Source: Saprospiraceae bacterium (GTDB taxonomy: Bacteria > Bacteroidota > Bacteroidia > Chitinophagales > Saprospiraceae). Taken from it: a stretch of 64,000 nucleotides of DNA. Positions 44,315 through 58,100 of this stretch are shown piece by piece. The notes under the pieces are model-generated. The model was not told the DNA's origin, did not search any database, and saw only the letters and a program-made list of their open reading frames with translations. The DNA lies in contig JAIYAP010000026.1 in NCBI GenBank assembly GCA_027488935.1, forward strand, positions 1 to 64,000, written 5' to 3'. The position numbers and the translations under genes were made by a program. The stretch's first letter is position 1. Every line of letters starts with the position of its first letter.

Positions 44315-47300
44315 TTAGCGAATGATTTCTACGAAGCCTTTTCTGGTTGTAGCACCTGCATTGGATGGTTGGAAAATGTAGAAATACACACCATCCGGCA
44401 GCGGTTTGCCTTTGCCCATCAGGGTACCGTCCCATTTATTGTCGTAATCATCAGATTCGAATACCTTGTCGCCCCATTGGTTGTACACCACCAGGGTGCA
44501 TGGGTTTTCGAGCAGGGTAATACAAGGAATCGAGAAGGTATCGTGGTTGTTGTCGCCGTTCGGTGTAAATGAGTTGGGTATAAAAGAACAATCTTCGTCT
44601 TTTTGGAAGATGTACACCGTGGCATTTATCTTGTCGCACAGGCTATCACAGATGCTGGAACACAGTTGATAAAAGAAGGAAATTGCCTTGGTTCCGGTCG
44701 TCGCATCGTATACAAACACGCCGTTTTGGATCTGGGTTAAGCCTTCAATTGGGTTGGGCTGGTACGTAATCACGCCCGCATCACCAGGTGAAAGTCCATC
44801 ATTGGTCAACAAATAAAGGGTGTCGGAAACGCCTGGCTGGATAAAGAACGTATCATTCACGGCATCCGGTCTGCTTACTAATTGCAAACGCACCGTGTCT
44901 ACTGAAGATTTACAACCATTTACTTGCGCATATACGGTGTAGGCGTTGTTTTCCTTGCCAATGACTACGTTGTATTCGTTCACAGACAAGGTATCTTTCC
45001 GATTTGGGCCCTCCCAGATATAGATCGCATCCTGCAAATCCGTTACTGTTACAATTACAGTTCCAGGATTACAAATAGGGTTGGGTGCGCTGATTGGGCG
45101 CAAAGCCGCTAAAGGCTGTATATCAATGGAGACCGGACAAACGGCGGTATTACCAACGCCATCTGTTGCGATAAAATTGAGTGTTTGAATGCCCAAGGGG
45201 AAAATTGTTCCGGTTGCGCTGCCTTCGGTTTGTTCAAGTTCTACCCCCGTACAGTTATCCGAGGCGATCGGCAATTCAAAGACCAGTTCCACGCCTTCGC
45301 AGGTCGAAACGGTATCGGTGCTTAGAATAAAGCCACTTGGGTCGGATAAAACGGTTCCGCCGATATTCACCTCAATGGGGCCGCTTGGACAAATAATCAC
45401 CGGCGGAATATCGTCTAAAACCGTAACGGTAAAAGAGATACTCACCGTTGATCCGTTCAGGTCGGTCGCAATGTAGGTTACTACGGTTACACCTGGCAGG
45501 AAAGTATCGCCAGGGTTGAAATTGGAAGTAACCGTAGCGAGGTTGCAAATGCCCACAACGATGGGTTCGTCCCAAATAACTTCCTGTGCACAACCAATTT
45601 TATTGATGTCTTCTGGAATATTGCTAAATCCAGGTGGGATGCCAATAATGGTTACTTTGAAAGCGCAGGTATCCTGATTGCCACTTGCATCGGTTGCCAA
45701 AATAACAACCACCGTTTCACCTACCGGGAAAACATCTCCCGGCCGATAAATTGAAGAGTCGATGGTAACGCTCGAACAGTTATCGGTTGCTGTTGGGAAG
45801 GCCGTCCAGTTTGGAATCGCCGTACAAGGATCAACATCCTTCAGCAAGAAATCACCCGGACAATTACTAAACACGGGTGGTTGTTTTTCCAATACCAGGA
45901 TTGAAAAACTACAAGTAGACGTGTTGCCCGAGGCATCCAAAGCCGTGTACATAACATTGCTGGAACCGATTGGGAAGGGCGTATTGGGCGTAGGTGAACT
46001 GCTCAGGGTAATATTTGGGCAGTTGTCGATGGCCAAAGGCGAAGGCCAATTCAGAATTGTATCGCATTTTGTGCTGGATACTTGCACCGTCAGGTTACCT
46101 GGACAACCGCTGATGGTTGGCGGCGTTAGGTCATTTACCTTTACTTTGAAGGAACAAAGTGCCAGGTTGGAAGCACTGTCGGCGGCATAATATTCCACCA
46201 GAGTTTCACCAATAGCAAACAAGGTATTCGGATTATAAACATTGATGATGGTCAAATTCGTGCCATCACAAACGTCTTCAAATTTCGGAACGGTCCAGTT
46301 TACGGTTGCGCCGCAGTTGTTTGGACTGGTGCTCACCACAATATCGTTCGGGCAAGAAATTACGTTTGGTGCTGTTTGGTCCAATACCGTGATGGTAAAG
46401 GAGCAAGTAGCAGTATTGCCAAAATCGTCGGTCGCTGTGTAGTTCACTTGAGTCGTACCCACGCAGAACAAATCCGCTGGGAGGCGATTGCCCGTGACAG
46501 ACACGTTGGCATCACAATTATCGGTCGCCGCGGGTATTTGGAACCCACCAGGCGCGCAACATTCGGTAGAATCTATCGGTAAAACATAGCTACCCGGACA
46601 GGTGATCACCGGTTTTTGCACATCCCGTACGCTTACTGTGAACGAACAGGTGCTTGAATTACCTTGTCCATCGGTAGCAACATAAGTTACATTGGTATTG
46701 CCAACCGGGAAAGAAGTGTTTGGGCCCTGAGATGGCACTGGAACGATGGGGGTAATGCCACATGCATCCACAGCAGTAGGTGCTTGCCAGTTAACGGCTG
46801 CCGTACAATTTGCACCTTGTGCATTGATGGTAATGTTGGCAGGGCAGGCGGTCAATACCGGTGTTGAATTGGCATTGATTGTTACCGTCAGCGAACAAAC
46901 GGTGCTCAAACCAACATTATCGGTAGCGGTGTAGGTCACTACGGTGTTGCCTGCCTGAAATTCGTTAGAAAGTGGAGTACGTACTACGCCCTGAATACCG
47001 CTGCAGGCATCGCTTGCCTGGGGCGAAGGGATGATCACGGTTGCTTTACAAGTGCCCAATGGTGCCGTTGCTATTATGTTAGCAGGGCAAACCAAGATAG
47101 GCGGGCTTTGATCCACACTTTCAAAATAGCCATTGATTGGATTTACGGGTACCACATCCAAAGCGCTGTTGGCAGCATCAAAGGGGCCGATAAACTCAAT
47201 CGGAGTAGTGCCATTTGAATTTAGTACGGTGAAAACAATACAAAAAAGGTTTCCATCGTCGGGGATATCAGGCCAACCGTTTGTGTTACCGGCCAGGAAT

Positions 47301-49033
47301 TTCAAAAGGCCATTCGGTGTTGTTGCGTAGTTGTTAAAGTCGTTGGGCGTCAAGTTTAAGCCCGGGAATTGATTCGTAATAGCGTTGAATTGCAGAACGG
47401 TTTCATCCCAGTTAATATTAAATTGCAAACCAATAATATCTGCAAAATCGCTTACATGTAAACAACTGGTTACCTGACTGCCTGCACCGGTACAATCACT
47501 GGTAAGCGAGTCTAATTCGAGCGTGACCGGTGTGCCAGCATCTACCACTACTAAAAAGGAACAAGTGCTGGTATTTCCTGCAAGGTCTGAAGCCGTATAA
47601 ACAACCGTTGTGGTTCCGGCATTATAAGTTCCATTGGCATTGCCAGTGCCGCTGCCGGTGGTCAAACCCGTTCGAACATAGGATAACGCTACGGTTCCGC
47701 TGCAATTATCGGACAATGCCAAAGGTTGGAGGTTATTTACGGTGGCCGAGGCGGTGCCTGCGGCGGCATCCACGAGGGTATTGGGTGGACAGGAAATCAC
47801 GGGTGGCGTCTGGTCTACAATCGCAGCGGTGCCATTGATCCAAATCGCGGGTATTTCATTGGGTTGCCCATTTAAGCTTTCAAAGGCTTCTCGTACTGCG
47901 GGAATGTCCACAAATTGAAGGGGAGAAATCCCGCCCACATTTCCGGTCGTGGTAAAATTGATGGTAAATAAGTTGGCACCTGGAGGTAGGGTAGTACCAG
48001 CCAATTGACCGGTCGTCCAGTTAAACGACAGGGTACCTGCTGCTGTAAGGATTACACCAAAATTACTGGGTCCCAGGTTGAGCGCAGGGTTAAATCCGTT
48101 AATATTCATAAACTTTATCACCGAAGTATCCCATTTTATGGAAAACTGAAGTGATCCCATTGCATCAAAATTTAGGGCAGATATATTGATGGAGAGGTTC
48201 TGTCCACAGGATGCCGTTGCATTTTGTGCAAAAATCGTCAATGTATCACTGGTGGAAGAGGGCTGTAAGGTGATCTTGAAAGAACAACTTGCCGTGTTTC
48301 CCCCTACATCACTTGCCGTATACGTTACGGTAGAAATGCCAAAATTGAAAACGGCGCCACTTGCGTCCGGATCAGTTGGCATACTCGCATTGGTTGCGCC
48401 CACCGATGCCCAACCAACTGTACTGATTGCACAGTTATCCATTACATTCGACGGTGCAATATTATTTACGGCAGTGGGGATCGATACCATTTGAACCACA
48501 TCCGCAGGACAATTGAGGGTTGGCTTTTTATCATCAATTGGTCTTACACCACCAGGAATAACCGTTTTTGGAAGGTCATCGCCTAGCGCATTGGTGACCT
48601 CAATCGCCACCGGGTTGCTAATCATTTGGACGGCAGCAAAGGGGCCGCCAATCCGTTTAAATTGCATGGCAAACACCTGCGTATCATCGGGCACAGCGCC
48701 ACCGCCAACTTTTGTCCAGTTGAACGTGATTTTTGCAGGATTTTGGTTAATAAAAGAAGTTTTATCAAAACCAAAGTTTACGCCGGCCCCAGTGAAAGGG
48801 GTATTAAGGGCTGTAGTATTGATAAAACGAAGCCTTGTGGTATCCCAGGAAATGGTAAACTGAAAGGAACCCACATTGGTAAAATTCCTTACCCTTACTG
48901 GCACTAAAACCGTGTCGGTTGAAGCGCAGTTGACCGAAACTGTATCAATTTTAAGGACCACAGCTTGGCCGGACACAAGACCTGGAGATGCCAGTGCCGC
49001 GAATAGGATTAGGATTAGTACGATATTCTTCAT
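44315..49033 (-). CDS. Cohesin and HYR-repeat adhesin with T9SS type B sorting domain
   Basis: A 1572-residue surface protein with signal peptide MKNIVLILILFAALASPGLVSGQ. Three cohesin-like domains lie at about 24-165, 260-405 and 500-645; each has a strand such as SFQFTISWDTTRLRF or LQFNINWDETVLQF. HYR domains alternate with and follow them, roughly ten in all (NCPADVV... VxYTAxDxxGNxxxCSFxxxV). The final 95 residues (FIPNSFTPNGDNNHDTF to KGFVEIIR) are a type B sorting domain. The gene lies 61 bp upstream of the PorP/SprF gene, its likely secretion partner. Confidence 0.93.
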   Translation of the reverse strand: MKNIVLILILFAALASPGLVSGQAVVLKIDTVSVNCASTDTVLVPVRVRNFTNVGSFQFTISWDTTRLRFINTTALNTPFTGAGVNFGFDKTSFINQNPAKITFNWTKVGGGAVPDDTQVFAMQFKRIGGPFAAVQMISNPVAIEVTNALGDDLPKTVIPGGVRPIDDKKPTLNCPADVVQMVSIPTAVNNIAPSNVMDNCAISTVGWASVGATNASMPTDPDASGAVFNFGISTVTYTASDVGGNTASCSFKITLQPSSTSDTLTIFAQNATASCGQNLSINISALNFDAMGSLQFSIKWDTSVIKFMNINGFNPALNLGPSNFGVILTAAGTLSFNWTTGQLAGTTLPPGANLFTINFTTTGNVGGISPLQFVDIPAVREAFESLNGQPNEIPAIWINGTAAIVDQTPPVISCPPNTLVDAAAGTASATVNNLQPLALSDNCSGTVALSYVRTGLTTGSGTGNANGTYNAGTTTVVYTASDLAGNTSTCSFLVVVDAGTPVTLELDSLTSDCTGAGSQVTSCLHVSDFADIIGLQFNINWDETVLQFNAITNQFPGLNLTPNDFNNYATTPNGLLKFLAGNTNGWPDIPDDGNLFCIVFTVLNSNGTTPIEFIGPFDAANSALDVVPVNPINGYFESVDQSPPILVCPANIIATAPLGTCKATVIIPSPQASDACSGIQGVVRTPLSNEFQAGNTVVTYTATDNVGLSTVCSLTVTINANSTPVLTACPANITINAQGANCTAAVNWQAPTAVDACGITPIVPVPSQGPNTSFPVGNTNVTYVATDGQGNSSTCSFTVSVRDVQKPVITCPGSYVLPIDSTECCAPGGFQIPAATDNCDANVSVTGNRLPADLFCVGTTQVNYTATDDFGNTATCSFTITVLDQTAPNVISCPNDIVVSTSPNNCGATVNWTVPKFEDVCDGTNLTIINVYNPNTLFAIGETLVEYYAADSASNLALCSFKVKVNDLTPPTISGCPGNLTVQVSSTKCDTILNWPSPLAIDNCPNITLSSSPTPNTPFPIGSSNVMYTALDASGNTSTCSFSILVLEKQPPVFSNCPGDFLLKDVDPCTAIPNWTAFPTATDNCSSVTIDSSIYRPGDVFPVGETVVVILATDASGNQDTCAFKVTIIGIPPGFSNIPEDINKIGCAQEVIWDEPIVVGICNLATVTSNFNPGDTFLPGVTVVTYIATDLNGSTVSISFTVTVLDDIPPVIICPSGPIEVNIGGTVLSDPSGFILSTDTVSTCEGVELVFELPIASDNCTGVELEQTEGSATGTIFPLGIQTLNFIATDGVGNTAVCPVSIDIQPLAALRPISAPNPICNPGTVIVTVTDLQDAIYIWEGPNRKDTLSVNEYNVVIGKENNAYTVYAQVNGCKSSVDTVRLQLVSRPDAVNDTFFIQPGVSDTLYLLTNDGLSPGDAGVITYQPNPIEGLTQIQNGVFVYDATTGTKAISFFYQLCSSICDSLCDKINATVYIFQKDEDCSFIPNSFTPNGDNNHDTFSIPCITLLENPCTLVVYNQWGDKVFESDDYDNKWDGTLMGKGKPLPDGVYFYIFQPSNAGATTRKGFVEIIR

Positions 49034-49192
49034 GGTTTAAATGTCAATAACAATTTGGAAAATGGATGATTGTCTTAACCGGATTCGGGTACCAAAGCAC
49101 AGGTTGAGGGGGCCAGACAAAAACAGCAACCTTGAACGGTACTGATTTTGCCTGGCTTTCTCAACTGTAATATTATAGCAACGTGCTATGTC

Positions 49193-52100
49193 TTAATCAA
49201 TCAAAATCATCTTTTTGCGATCGCTGTGTGTAGAGGTCTCTAATTCGTACCAATAAACGCCAGCCTTGCCCAGCTCATCTTTGCGGAAACTCAACTCATT
49301 GTATCCTTTTTCAAAGTTACCCACCACTGTTTTAACCAATTGACCACCCATGTTGTACACGCGCACGATACCGCGGCCGCTTTCTGGCAAACGGAAACCA
49401 ATGCGTGTTTCTGCACTGAATGGGTTTGGTTGGTTTTGATACAAAGCAAATGGTGCGATATCCTGACCATTTGCTGGTTTGGTAAATTCAAGATCCACTT
49501 TCATAACACTGCCTTGTAGGTCGTATGCTTCTGCGCGAATTACTTGCGAACCGGCGCTCAACACTTCAGACAAAGCCTGAACACTGCGCAAGGTGCGGAA
49601 ACGAAGCGTAAACAACACTTCATCATCAGCAATGCTTACAGGGTCTTTGCTCACCCACAAGGTGGTCAGGTTGCCTTCCGCCAGTTGTGCAGTACCGAAG
49701 TTTTCGTTGCTCAATTTAGGCAATGCACCCATTTCAATCGATTCGAGGGTCATCATATTGGCATCAAAGCCAATGGTCATCTGATATGCCTGACGGTTGG
49801 TGAAGTCACTTGCACGGAAAGGCACTTCGATGATTTCATTGGCCTTAAAGCCTTTGTCTTCAATGCGGAAGTTAAAGTTTCCTTCTGTACGGTCTTCGGT
49901 CTGGTCGTTGTTGAATGAAGGCGTAATGTTACCGTTTACATCACCCATTCGCACTGCCACAAAGTCAACATTTGCATCGGCTAAAGCGGTGAAGCTGAAG
50001 TTCAATGGGTAGGTATTTGGACTTAGTGGATTTGGCGTTGGGAAGGTGAATGATTTTGGGATAAACTTCCAGTCTGGTGCACCCAAAATATGCTGATCGG
50101 TACCCAATGCTACCCGTTGAATGCGGAGGTAGTCATTCAGGGTAATGTTGCCATCGCCATTTGCATCGGCTGCCACCCATTGGTAAGGAGAAGTAAGCAG
50201 GTTGCCAAAGATGTGGTTGGAAATGAACAGCAAGTCGGCAGCCGTGATTCCATCATTACCCGTTGTTGATTTCGTTGGGGTAAGGGTGGTCAGGTTACCT
50301 GCAGGTACGGTAAATGCGTAAGTTCCATTGGCCGGTGTAATCGCGCTGTTGCTGATACCGCCGGTTAATGCTACCGTTGCACCAGGTACAGGTTTCACAG
50401 GTGCACGCCAGGTTTCAATTTTACCCGTGATATCGAAGTCGTTCACCACACAATTGATGGTTACGCTACCGTTGTTGATATCAATGTCGTTGATATCCAG
50501 GGTTACGTCCATGCCAGCATTGTTGATATTGAATTCTAACGGTATTGGCGAACTCGCAAAGTTGAGCGAGCTGGTTGTTCCAATTGTGGCAGTACCCAAG
50601 GTCAGATTTACATTAAACAATACTGTGTTGTTTGGTAAATTAAGCGGTGCGCCTGCATTTGCCCAAAATACACCCAGGGTGTTACCTGGCAACACATTCG
50701 AAATCAAACCAGTCAAAGCCGGGTTGATGCTTGTCAAGCCTGTGAAGGTTCCGACCGTATTGTTGGTCAGGTTCAACGTAAAGGAGAAGCCTGTAGAACT
50801 TACCAGGTTTCCAACTGTTACCGGAATACTTACTACTGCGCCCTGACAACCAGATGCTGTTCCCGCGGTAATGACCAAACTTGGACCTTCGTTCACAACT
50901 ACAGTTGCTTTATTTACACAACCTGTATTCGTATCTGTAATGGTCACAGTGTAAGTACCTGGAACAAGGTTGCTAATAGTAGGCGTGCTTGCAGTAGTGT
51001 TCCACAAATAAGTGAAACTACCTGTTCCACCTGTAACCGTCACCGATGCTGTTCCGTTGTTGGCGCCAAATGAAGTTTCATCTGTAGCCGTTGCCGTTAC
51101 GTTAAACCCAGTGTTTACGCCCAAGGCTACTTGTACATTCACTGTACAACTGTTCATGTTTCCGTTTACGTCTTTTACAAACAATTGAATCGAATTCGTA
51201 CCTAGTTCGCCGCAATCGAAATCGGTTTTAGACAGCCACATGCTGTCAATACCGCAGTTGTCGGTACTACCCAGGTCAATATCATCCGGCAAAATACTTG
51301 CTACGCCATTGGTACCCAGGGAGATCACTACGTTGTTGTTACAAATTACGGTCGGTACGCTGTTGTCGCGGACGACAATAAACACACTATCCAGGCCAAC
51401 GTTTCCACAAGCATCAATTGCTGAGAAGGAAACCAAATAATTACCCACGGTGTAATTGCCACTAATATCTGTTGACAGGTTGCCGTGTGGCGCGTCATTG
51501 GTTACTAAAATATCCGCATCGTTCTGACAGTCAGATAGATACTGTGCTACATTAAAGCTCAATGGCACTGTACAATCCGTGTTGGTAGGGAAATTAGCCG
51601 AACTTACTGTAATGGTATCCGGCATACCCAGGAACACAGGATCTCCAAGGTCTTCAATTTTGAGGATCTGCGTGTGTACAGCCGTGTTACCACATTTGTC
51701 TGTTGCAGTCCAGGTACGGGTTACTTTGTATTCGTATTTGCCGCATTCCCCAACAGAGTCTGTTTTAACCTGTGTAAATACGATTTTAATCGAATCGGAA
51801 GGTGTACAGTTATCCGTAGCCTTCAAGGTTGGTGCCAACACCAATGGGTCACTGCAACTGATCGTATCGCTTTGTGGCAGGCTGGTAAACACGGGTTTTA
51901 CTAAATCTTGTACCGTGACCGTTTGGTTACAAGTAGAAGAGTTTCCAGATAGATCGGTCGCACGGAACGTCCGCACAAATGAATTGCAGGAATAGCCATT
52001 GCTTACAGGCACATCCACAAAGGTGATGCTGCCCGCTGTGATTGGGCAATTGTCGGTGGCAGTTGCATTACCCAATACCGAAGTCGCAAACGCGGTGTTC

Positions 52101-55100
52101 GGGGTGGTACTGCAATTTACCGTTTTATTGGTTGGGCAAGTGATCGTTGGCGTCACGTTATCCTGAATGACAACGTAAGTTTCGCAGAACGAGAAGTTTC
52201 CAACGGCATCTTTCACAACCAGAATAATCGGGTATTTGGTATCGCCATCGGCTTCATCGCAATCAAAAATAATTTGATTGACCGGGCTGCCGATGGTATC
52301 GCCATTGGCTTCATAGAGTTCCTGCACTTGCAAACTTACTGGAACGCTGGTACAGTTATCAAAACTGCTGTTGTTCACCAAACTTGGCGTAACAATGGCT
52401 TGTCCGTTTGGATTGAGGGCCACTGAAATACCGTTGATACAAGAAGCAACGGGTGGAGTTATATCTGAAACAACAATCGTTACAGAGAAACTAGCGCTGT
52501 TGCCGCTTGGGTCGGTTGCTGTAAAAGTTACAACATGGCTACCAACGGGCAGTATTTCCAGGCTGTCGGTCAGGCTGAAGTAAGCAGGATTGCTGCTGAT
52601 CACCAACTCATTGTCTGGAGCACAATCTTTTACAATTGGAGCAAGGACTAATTTTGTTGTTTGCGCGCAATCTGCATCTGCTGGATCAGTATTGAATAAC
52701 AGACTAGATGGTACCGGTGCTGTAAATTCAGGTTTTTTCGTATCCCGTACGGTAATGGTACGCGATGCCGTGGTGGTATTGCCGTAAGTGTCGGTAGCCG
52801 TCCAGGTGCGGGTTATCACATAATTGTATTTGCCAGCCCCGGAAGAAGCCTGGTTGGTATTTTCATTTACGGTTACAGTTGCACTACAGTTATCTGTTAC
52901 AGCAGGCAAAGCAGGCAATGCAGGAATTGCATCTACACATGCTTCGATGGTAACGTTGGCAGGCAAGGTTCCCGTAATCACAGGTGCATTAACATCAATT
53001 ACTTTAATTGAAGCCGTACAAGAGGCTGTATTACCGGCATTGTCGGTTGCTGTAAGGGTAACCGTTGTTTTGCTCAGATCGGCACAGGTGTACACACTTT
53101 GGCTGAGACTCAAGGTTACTTTTTTCGGTGTTGGTACTGCACTGCAATTGTCTGGGTCGTGGCTGCCATTGATGCTAAAACTTCCGTTGTCGGCATCAAT
53201 CATTTGCGGCGTGATGGTTGCATTAAAGGGCGACAGGTTAATATTTGTCACCGTGTTTTTGCATTTTGCAAGCGGTGGCGCAACATCTGGACAAATGGTT
53301 ACTTTTTGCAACTGGGTAGAAACGTTACCATTGCCATCATTATAGGACCAGGTTACGAAATAAGTCTGGCAGGTTGTTCCGACCAAAGTTACCCGATAAC
53401 TGGTGATGATATTGCCATTGGTGGTCTCAGGTGTCGCATTCACACCACCAGGCGTACCAAAAATGGTCGAGCCATTGGTACAGTTTGGTTGTGCGGTAGG
53501 CGTTTGCAGGATAATAAATCCGCAGTTTGAATTTACATCTGCCAAGGCATTTTGCGATGGGATCGGTGCGGTATTATCATCTAATGTTACGGTGATGTTT
53601 CTAGGAACGGAGAAATTCGTACCGTCAAATCCCGTAATCGTTACCACAAACTGGGAGCCATCGGCTGGGTTTGGACCCGGTGTAATATAGGTGTTGATGG
53701 CCGAAAGTGTCGTACCTGCTGCAGGAACCTGCGTGAGGGTGTTGCCAGATGGACAGTTGTCGATCACACTCACGAGACCGGTGTAATCCGGAATGGTTTG
53801 GGTTGGGCAAATGGAGGTAAGCAGGGCCGTTTGTTGGCCAATTAATATAGGTGCTTGTACATCTTCTACTTCTACGGTAAACGAGCAAGTGCTGGAGTTG
53901 CCAGCCTGATCCGTTACCGTGTACTTGAATACCGCAGTACCAACAGGTAATGTAACCGATACCGGAATAAACTGGGTAAACGGATTGGTAGGATCCCATG
54001 GGAAGTTTGCAGAAACAGTCTGGTTGCCATTTGCTACAATGCTTTCTGGTCCAAAAGTGAAATTGTTGCATTCATCTACATTTCCATTGTAAGGACGAAT
54101 CCACTGGAACGTATAACCGCAAACACTTGGAGCATTATCAAATACAAAGCTGTACCCGCAGTAAGATGTAAAGGTCGGATTTGGGTTAGGTAGTAAGTAA
54201 TTTACAAAAATTGGTGCCTCATTGTCCACAACGGTAACCGTCATAGACTTGGTGCTGGTATTTCCACAGGCATCGGTGGTGGTGAACGTAATCGTGTTTA
54301 TACCCGTAGCAAAGCCTGCGATGGAAGTAGCGGTTGCGCCACTGCCTAAATCATCCGCAGCGCCATCTGCATAGTCAATCACCCAGCTTGTATTGGTCGC
54401 AAGGGTATTGCTGGCTGTGCAATTGTCAGACAAAGTTGCGGTATAACTGCCGGTTGGGAAACAGTTAGGAACTGAAGAGAGGTTGATGGTCACATTGGCT
54501 GGCAACGTGATGCTTGGCTTCGTCAGGTCCAGTACATTAATGGTTTGTTGCGCTTGCGCCGTCAAACCCGCGCCGTCTGTAGCCGTCCAGGTACGCAAAA
54601 TGGTGTAGTTGCTTGGGCAGCTGCCATTGGTGGTGCTGAAAATTTCAACGACATTGGCTACTGTGCAATTATCAGAAAAAGTAGCATCGGCCAACGTATT
54701 CAAATAGGCCTGGATGCTTGGTGTAACCAGTTCGCAAGATACAATTTGATTACCAGGTGCCGAAACCACCACAGGTGGCGTTGCGTCCTGGATGGTTAAA
54801 GTAGCGGTACAGTTGCCACTAATATTACCTTGTGTATCTTTTACACGGAAAGTTACCGTATTCGCACCCAAAGGCATACAGTCGAAGGTCAATGCAGTGT
54901 TGAAACCTGCAGGGGTACCTGTTGCGCTCGAAATTTCGAAAATCAGCGCATTGTTGGGCGTACAGTTGTCGGAACTGCCATTGTTGAATTCGATTGCATC
55001 TACACTTACACTGCCCGGGTTGGTGCTGCTCAGTACTTTGACCACATTTTTAGTGGTACAAACGGGTGCAACATTATCGGTGATCACCACATTTGCAGTA

Positions 55101-58100
55101 CAAGTAGCAGTGTTTCCATCGCGGTCAGTTACCACCAGGGTAACTGGAATATTGCTGCAACTGCTGTTGGTAACCGGAACACCAGTAGGGTAGCCTTGCA
55201 AGGCAAAATTGGTTGAGTTGAGGAGGGTACAGTTGTCGGTACTGCCATTATTGATTTGGCTGGCAGTAACCGTGATCGGCGCCGTACTCAAATTTACTGG
55301 GATGTTTTTACACAAAGCCACGGGTGGAACTGCGTCAAATACGTCCACAATAAAGGCGCAAGTGCCGACATTGCCCGATTGGTCATTTGCAGTAATCGTA
55401 ATTTGCGTTTCTCCTTGTGGATATGAATTATTAGGAGCGCCGCCTACAGTCGTGATATTCAAAGGCAAGGAACAACTTCCTGGATCACTCCAACTTACAT
55501 TCCACAAGGCACCGCTTGGGATGTGGTTACAAGACAAGGTATTGATTGGTAACAAAATAACACCATTTGATGGACATCCAGTCGCTAACGGACGAATGGT
55601 ATCCAGTACCGTTACCGTGAAGGCGCAGGTAGCATTGTTGTTCGATTGGTCGGAGCAAGTGTACACCACATTGGTGGTACCTTTTGCGAAAACAGCACTG
55701 TTCAAGGTTGCCGATGGATTCGTACCAGTAAAGTTCACTGATGCCTGTACACCAACCGCTGCACTCAAGTCAGCATTGTTGTTGGCAGTAGCCGTGATGC
55801 TTACAACGGCGCAGTTGCCATCGTACTCGCCAGGCACTAAAACATTGTTTGCATCTAACACCAGGTTGCCATTGGCACCGATGGTTGCATTACAGTTGTT
55901 GTTGGCTGTGTACACAACCTGGTTCGTTGGACAACTTAATACAGGTGCCAACAAGTCCAAAATGGTTACAAAACAAGCCGCAGTGTCTTTGTTGTTGTTG
56001 GCATCCGAAACAATGAGGCTATAAGGCCAACCACTGCCCGGCTGCATGACCAAATCACCACAATCAAACAGTAGGCTGGTGCTCATCGGAATGGTCGCAC
56101 CATTGCTACACTGTAATACGTAGGAAATACCCAATGGACAGTTGTCCGTCGAACTGAAATCGGCCGCAGTGGTGGTTAAGATGGCTTCGCCGTTAGCGTC
56201 CAATTGCAAAGAAACATTTTTGCATAATGCAGTAGGCGCAACATCTTCTGTCACATTAAAGGTGTACAGCACTGAAAAATCGGGCGAATTCGGCGAGTTA
56301 TCAATCCAGGAATACCGAATTACGGTAGTGCCGGATGGGAAATTGGTGGTTGCTGATCCGCCGCCCGTCGTTGTGTTAAAGGGTACCAAGCCATTTAATA
56401 CGGTTGGGTCAGGGCCACTTACAAATGTTTCAGACATGGTAACAGGTCCACAATCAACCGGGCTGCCGATGGATGGGCGCGTCCAGCTGATTACCTTGTC
56501 GCAGGTGCTGCTGTTTACGGAAACGGTAAAGACTTGATTGGTTGGCCCAGAAACGACAGGGGCAACATTGTCCTGGACCGTTACGGTAAAACTGGAAACA
56601 CTAGTACGACCGCTATTATCAGTTGCTACATAGGTAATGGTGGTAGAACCAAGGGCGAATACACTCGCGGAGTAGCCACCTTGTGTTACAGTTGTTGCGG
56701 GCCCACCTCCAATTTGCATGGTTAAGGTATAGGGGCTAGCGCAATTATCTGTAATAGTCGGGTTGGTCCAAGAGGCTGAACCCAGGCAAAGGTTTGCAGG
56801 CTCACCACAAGCAATGGTTGCAGTTCCACTATTTGCTGCTAAATTAACTACCCCTGCTTGGTTGCTGAAATTATTAATAACAACTAAATAGTAGCCAACA
56901 CTCGCACCGAAGCTGATGGTGCCACCATTGTTACCTGAATAATCACAATCAACTTCATTGGCTGTACTCAATGCAGCACAGTTCGCACTGGCAAGGCTCG
57001 GGAATGGCCCCCAAACAGCATAGTCAATGTCATAATTTGGTGTGATCGCAACATTACGTATTACGGTACCCGCTGTTGTTACATGCATGTAAAACCATGA
57101 TTCATTGCGGGTTGTTGACAAACAGCCGCTCGAAAGATAGGTAGACGTATTACCGCTACCAGTGATAGCATTAAAGGATGAAGCGGTGCCACACATTTCA
57201 AGCGGACTGTTACAGGAATATCCGGCAAGTGTGTTGCCGGTCGAGGTTCCAACTGTTACGTTCGCAGGCGTACTAACCAGCGCAGGTGCAACATTATCAT
57301 TTACCGTAACCGTAAAGGCACAGGTGCTGGAATTCGGATTCGCATCCGATGCAACATATATAACGGTAGTTACACCTTTGTCAAAAGTCGTACCGCTTGC
57401 ATCATTTATTCCTGTTGCAGGAGAAGAAGCGGTTGTAGCGCCAGATGCAGACCATGTTAATTTGGTTACCGCGCAGTTATCGCTGAAAGATGCAGATATG
57501 CCAGAAGCCACTGCGGTACAGCCGGTAGCCGGATTGGTATTGATTGTCTGGTTGCCGGGGCAAGAAATCGACGGTGGCGTTATATCTGTAATATTTACGG
57601 TGAAGGCATTTGCGGTTGTTACATTGGCAGTTGGTAATGCACCATCTGTAATGCGCCATTGAATCGTGTGAGCACCCACACCATTTAAGTTCAAACCAGC
57701 CAGGGTTGAGCCGGCAATCCAGCTTCCACCATCAATGCGGTATTCTAAAAAAGTAGAGGAGCAATTGTCATTTGCAGTGGTCGGGTTAAATTCTGTGCCA
57801 GAAATGGTATACCGGCAAGTGCCAGCGGGTGCAGCATTTGCATTTCTTGAAAATGGACCTGCTGGGACTACGATGGTTGGTGCAATATTATCCACAATAG
57901 TAACGATAATCTGTTTCCGAGGGGTACTTTCTGCTTGAACTGGGATTAGTCCTTCAATCGTAACCCAACGGTTAAACGTTTGCCCGACTTGAGCACACGT
58001 AAATACCTCAGAACTTACACCTATTGGATCTATCATCGGATCCGGTGAATCGTAAATTCTGATGATTCCATTTGGGCCGTTAAAGGCGCAATCGGAATTA

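Noticed and set aside
53625-54071. 148-codon minus-strand open frame
   Set aside because: It is an out-of-frame shadow of the HYR repeats on the same strand, very rich in Cys/His/Trp, and lacks a start context.
55209-56024. 271-codon plus-strand open frame within the giant adhesin
   Set aside because: It is antisense to HYR repeats; similar antisense frames recur at each repeat and mirror the repeat structure.
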